DNA from: Fratercula arctica
Taxonomy: Eukaryota > Chordata > Aves > Charadriiformes > Alcidae
Length of the DNA: 64,000 bases
Assembly: GCA_947846985.1 (NCBI GenBank)
Contig: CANTUZ010000001.1
Span: 70,821,521-70,885,520, forward strand
Direction of reading: 5' to 3'
Part shown: one piece after another, positions 59,601 through 64,000 of the stretch
How the letters are laid out: each line of letters starts with the position of its first letter
Numbering within the stretch: position 1 is the stretch's first letter
Made by a program: the position numbers and the translations under genes
The notes under the pieces: generated by a model
The model's input: only the letters and a program-made list of their open reading frames with translations
The model's database searches: none
What the model was told of the DNA's origin: nothing

Positions 59601-62600
59601 ATCCATCTATGAAGATATGTATTTTTTTGTATGTTTCCATACATACTGGAGGTGTGTTCAACTTCTAAGAGTTTTCTTAAAACTGCACGAATTTTCTACT
59701 TAAGAGTTCTTTAATATGAGTGAGTACTCTTTAGTGATAATTATTGGCACTTAAACTTGCTCAGAATTTCTGCACTTTATGTCATAACATTTTTCTAAGT
59801 TCTATATTCTCACACTTTAAATGCAAGAGAAAATGTAAAATTCTCTCCTATAAATCATCTGGCAAATCTATATTTCTGCATTTGGAAATAGAGAAGTAAT
59901 TCCTGTCTAATTCATTAAATTATCCACTTTCTCCATAGATTCATCCTTCTTGCTATCTTCATAAAAGAATTTTTAAAAAGGTCTCCAGTTTCTTTTTGAA
60001 AGCAAAGGCACGTTGGTCGTGATAATGTTTAAACGTACATCTTGCATGTATGTTCCTTCGTATTAATTTTGTGATAACCTGACTACTAAACATTAACGTT
60101 CATCTCTTAGTAATGATTAAAGACAGTATAACCCATATGAATGCTCCTAACTGCCTTTTAAAAGCTGTTGATATGAGCTGTAGATATGAATCTATGCCGC
60201 TTTTTAGGAATGGGTAAAACAGGTAAAAAGCCTGTAGAAGTATTTTGATGAATAATGTAAAAAAAAAAAAAAAAAAAATAGCTGTAACATAAATTCTAGG
60301 ATAATCTTCCATAAGAGTAACAATATTTTTCAGCACAGGTGACTTGATTTTAATTTGTAGGTCCTGATTCTTTGTTCTTTATTTGGGGGACAGCCACAGA
60401 AGTCATTTCAGCAATCACCAGTGTTAGTGGGACTACTAGCAAGTAATAAAGACTGTAGGATCAGACATAACGATATTAACCATTTCCACATTATGCAGTT
60501 ATTAAAAGGCATATTGTACGCTTTTCCCAGATGACAGATGATCATATCATCATCCCAGAAGATGAAGTAGTGATTTGGTCTTTTGCAATCATACTGATTT
60601 TTTTGAAGATTATCACAAAAAAGAGAGTAAAGTAGATAAGACTGAGTTCTTTCTGTGAGTGGGATATACTGTGCAGAGGCCCATGTCCTAAGATGTAATT
60701 GCTTGGTTGCAATAATGATAGCTTTTCCATAGAAGATCACAAAGAAGTAACAAGGGACTCCCTACAAAGTAAAAGTGCAAGATTCTTGAGAAATTTGGAC
60801 TTTAAAGTTCTTAAGTAGAGAGGATTAAGGGAATATGAGATTATAAATATCAAGATGTAATAAACTTGCTTTTTGTAGAGTACTCTGATAAAGTAGACGA
60901 CTTCATTATTAGGGTTAGCCTTCGTGTAGAAAATGTTACGGAAATGAGAACCTTGTTTTTCTGCAGGCAAATTGCAAAGGGATCATCAGCTCATGGACGG
61001 GACCAAAGGAACTTTTGTCAATGGTGATGGGACATAGACTTCAAGTGACTTCTGACAGCAATAGATTACAATATAATTATCAAGGTGAAGAAAAAAAAAT
61101 CATTCAAGTGAGTATATTCAGAAAGCACTATCACTGCAGTGGCAACTCCCATACATCCGACCTAATGCAAAGTCACAAACTGAAAGACAGAAAAAAATGA
61201 AAGAATTAATTGAATTTGCTTAAGATTCCAAATAATACCTTTCAGTTTAACAAAAAGCCTGCTTGTTGGCAATGTCTGTAGTAATAGCCCAAGAGGACTC
61301 AAACAGTGTTTGTTGGTTGGGAATTGTATGTACTGCTCCAGTAGTATATTCTAAAAGCCTTCAGACCGTTGCTGAATAGGAAACTTTGCTTCATCCTTAA
61401 GTAAAGATAGATAACAAGCTCAGAGTATTTAGAGTTCTTTACTTTTGGTTGCAAACTCCCTAATCTGTAACACACCTTAACTTTTTCCAAACCCAGGAAG
61501 TACTCTTGAATATGCTCAAACTGAAATGTGTTACACATTTTGTGAATCTATTTCTTCATAATGTGGGTTACTCATGGTAGGGTGATTTTCTTGTTATTGC
61601 TTCACTACAGTATTTTGGTTGTAAAGAAACATACACCAAAAATCTATTTATCATTTGCTTGCATTTGTGACACTTATTTGCAACTGTGAACAATGCTATA
61701 CTTGATTTTTATACATTTTTAAATTGCCTTTTACCACAATATTTTTACATAAGCAAACCTGAAAATACAATTTGTGGTTTTATATGAAATAAGAGCACGT
61801 TAAACTTGTTCTCAGTTACTCTGTGATGATCTAAAATTATCTCTTCTGTAATAGAAAGTATCCTATAGCATTTTAAAAGGTATTCATGCTCTCCGCAGCA
61901 ATATTTTTCTAATTTCTAGCCACTGGTTATGGAGCTGTTTCCAACTGATTTTGCTTACTCATGGCAATGCATACTGTCACCATTAATCAGTAGAAGGTAT
62001 TTTACTTGAGCATAACTGGTTTACAGCATTTGTAGAAGAAAGAATTCAGTGCCTCTGGTATGCTCCCTCCTTAGTCTCTTCATCCTAGTAGAAACTAGAG
62101 CTACTATGTATGTCCATTACAGGTATAGTCCCACCAAGGAGGAAGAATTATGTGTTGCTGGGTAGAAGCATTTCACTGCTTTTTGTAAAATCTCTACAAG
62201 CAACCTTTCAGCAGCACTTGGAACCATGCATCTGTGTGATTTATCCTGCTGTTTCCACTCAAAGAAAGACAGATCTTTTTTTTTTTTTCCTTTCAGTCAC
62301 TAATAAAGCTTGAACTTCAGCAACATGTAAGCAGAGTTAAGATTCTGCTGTCAGTGTTAAAGCAAGTGGTTTTAGTCTTTGACCAGCAATAATGCTCATG
62401 GTGTGGGGTACTCTTTGGCAGTACTACAGCTGAGTTTTTATTTAATCCTCCTGCTTTCCTGTGAGACCACCTAATCCCATTGGTATCTGTATAGGCTGTA
62501 GAGTATTAGAGAACCACATGGCTACCAGCATCTGATATACTTTAGCTGCTCTGTTACTCGCTTGCTTTTGTGTATTTATTTAATATGACTTTGATATTAG

Positions 62601-64000
62601 CAGATCTTAAATGATACTATAGAATGCATATAAAGTAAGTATATATGGAATATTTAAGTAGTTAATTTGCATTAGCTCCTCTTTCCACATCTTCATGATT
62701 TCAGGATGAATAGCCTTGCAACAAGGAATACAAGTTGCTTTACTGATACAGACTGGAGCGTCTGTAAAGAAGTGTGATCTTTTAATAAAAGAAGCAGGAA
62801 GGTTTTTTTAATGTATCTTGCACTCTCAGTGATCTTCCCTCTGATCCACTGAACCTTCACATTAATTTCCAGCAGAGGGAGTATGTGAAATAACGATGAA
62901 TGAATCATACATAGCTGTTGTATTAACTAACATACACAGTTATCTGAACACATGGAAAGATATTTCACAGTTTTACGTTTTGGATGCTTTACATGCAGAA
63001 GAAACATAGCTTGATAAGATGGATAAAATTTTATTGTGACTTCACATGGATTGACTATGTCAAAACATATATGCCTATTTCGTGACAAGGATCAGAAGTT
63101 TTACTAATAAACTTTGAAAAAATACAAAGTTTGCTTATAATTAAAACATTATCTGTAAGACATGGCCTGAAATGATGTTTCCATCCAATAGATTTTTTTG
63201 ACCTGACTCCCTAATACATTGCAATTTGATTTTTCTCTAGGGTCTCCCACATTTGACTTCTATTAAAATCCATGAAGCAGTTTAATAACTTATTTCAACA
63301 GATGCAAAAGTCCAAGCTTAAAGTTTCCTAGCTTGTGCTTCTCATCTAACTGTCCTTTCAGCGCTTTTATTTCCTGAGGTGGGAGAAGAACAAACTTTTT
63401 TTTTATCTTGAATGCAGCCTACACCCTAAGCAATTATATCGAGTACACAAAGCAGAAAACTTCTTTGTTGTCAGAACTGCAGTGCAACCTAGCAGGTGAA
63501 CAATGTGCTTCTCAGATTTGCTTTACACAACAGTATGTCTTTCACGCACACAGTCATATTTTATAAAATTACTCTTGCCAGAATAGCATACACATTTTAT
63601 AAGCAATGCTACTTAACAGAAATAAAACCTGTAATTGTATTTCTTTTTTGACCCACAGTGGCTGCTCCAGAATTAACGTTGAAATGATTTCTCATTCTGA
63701 GACAGACTGCACCAGTTCTCCATTTTCATTTCTGCTCCCCTTACCACTACTGTAAGAATCAAGCAAGCTCCACAGTATTTTTCATTCTAACATTTTTACC
63801 TTGGACTGCATGGCAACATAGTGTGGTATTTCTTCCTTTTTTTCAGGCAACACCTATGTTTTCTGTGCAAAACTGTCCTCAGGCTCACTGACTACACCAG
63901 GGACAAAGATGCTATGTGCTGAAACAAGAACTCACAAGTTGGAGAGAAATTTATTGAAAACAGATAGATGCCGAAGCAGGAAACCATTCCGTTGACGTTA
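56601..64000. other. Intergenic, no gene recognised
   Basis: About 7.4 kb of AT-rich DNA. By human synteny the next gene would be CRACDL, but I find no coding exon of it here. Contents seen: a G/T-rich tract at 57520-57575, a 30-bp tandem duplication at 58408-58461 and a poly-A run at about 60260-60279. Numerous short open frames lack any family resemblance. Confidence 0.45.
58408..58461. repeat. Tandem duplication, 30-bp period
   Basis: CTCACTGTAGAGTGAGGTAG occurs at 58408 and again at 58438, exactly 30 bp apart. Each copy contains the short palindrome CTCAC...GTGAG. Confidence 0.9.

Noticed and set aside
1..64000. Sequencing error as the general cause of the TSGA10 lesions
   Set aside because: Thirteen coding exons of MRPL30, MITD1 and LIPT1 and about fifteen TSGA10 exons are error-free, while four lesions cluster in two neighbouring exons and one upstream one. 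Error is not fully excluded, but the clustering makes it less likely.
1..64000. CRISPR arrays, operons, bacterial promoters or tRNA genes
   Set aside because: The window is vertebrate nuclear DNA with spliced genes and CR1 LINEs. No regularly spaced repeats and no convincing tRNA cloverleaf were noticed.

Overview
This is a stretch of bird genome. It carries many CR1 LINE copies in both orientations, with the diagnostic 3' ends around ATTCTATGATTCT, and vertebrate-style multi-exon genes whose splice sites can be read directly. The gene order is LYG (goose-type lysozyme), MRPL30, MITD1, LIPT1, TSGA10. It matches the block on human chromosome 2q11.2. The species cannot be named from the sequence alone.

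Layout. Positions 1-1065 hold the last coding exon and 3' UTR of a goose-type lysozyme gene (+). MRPL30 (-, five coding exons, 9746 down to 6025) is convergent with it. MITD1 (+, seven exons, 9910-13144) is divergent from MRPL30, with only 163 bp between the two start codons inside one CpG island. A small, internally deleted endogenous retrovirus with both LTRs lies at 15490-16557. LIPT1 (-, single coding exon 17422-18543) and TSGA10 (+) leave from a second CpG island near 19.0-19.3 kb in opposite directions. TSGA10 occupies roughly 19.3-56.2 kb, with recognisable coding exons from 26.6 kb to 56.17 kb. The last ~7.8 kb looks intergenic.

Three of the five genes act in mitochondria or cell division: a mitoribosome protein, a lipoyltransferase and an ESCRT-III partner in abscission. 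All three have perfectly open frames across every exon, so the sequence quality is good. TSGA10 is different. Its exons are open from an internal ATG at 31133 to 46680 and again from 51620 to the stop at 56168. The two exons between (47252-47437 and about 49084-49292) carry an in-frame stop, two frameshifts and a lost splice acceptor. Skipping both joins the good exons in frame and gives about 634 residues. TSGA10 also has upstream exons similar to the N-terminal half of its paralogue CEP135, one with a single-base frameshift just before ATG 31133. This exon-restricted decay is the most interesting feature of the window.

CR1 copies account for nearly all long open frames that are not host genes. 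The remaining intronic and intergenic DNA holds microsatellites, two short tandem duplications, three perfect 12-13 bp hairpins (two look like template-switch scars) and one orphan CpG island at about 26.9-27.4 kb.
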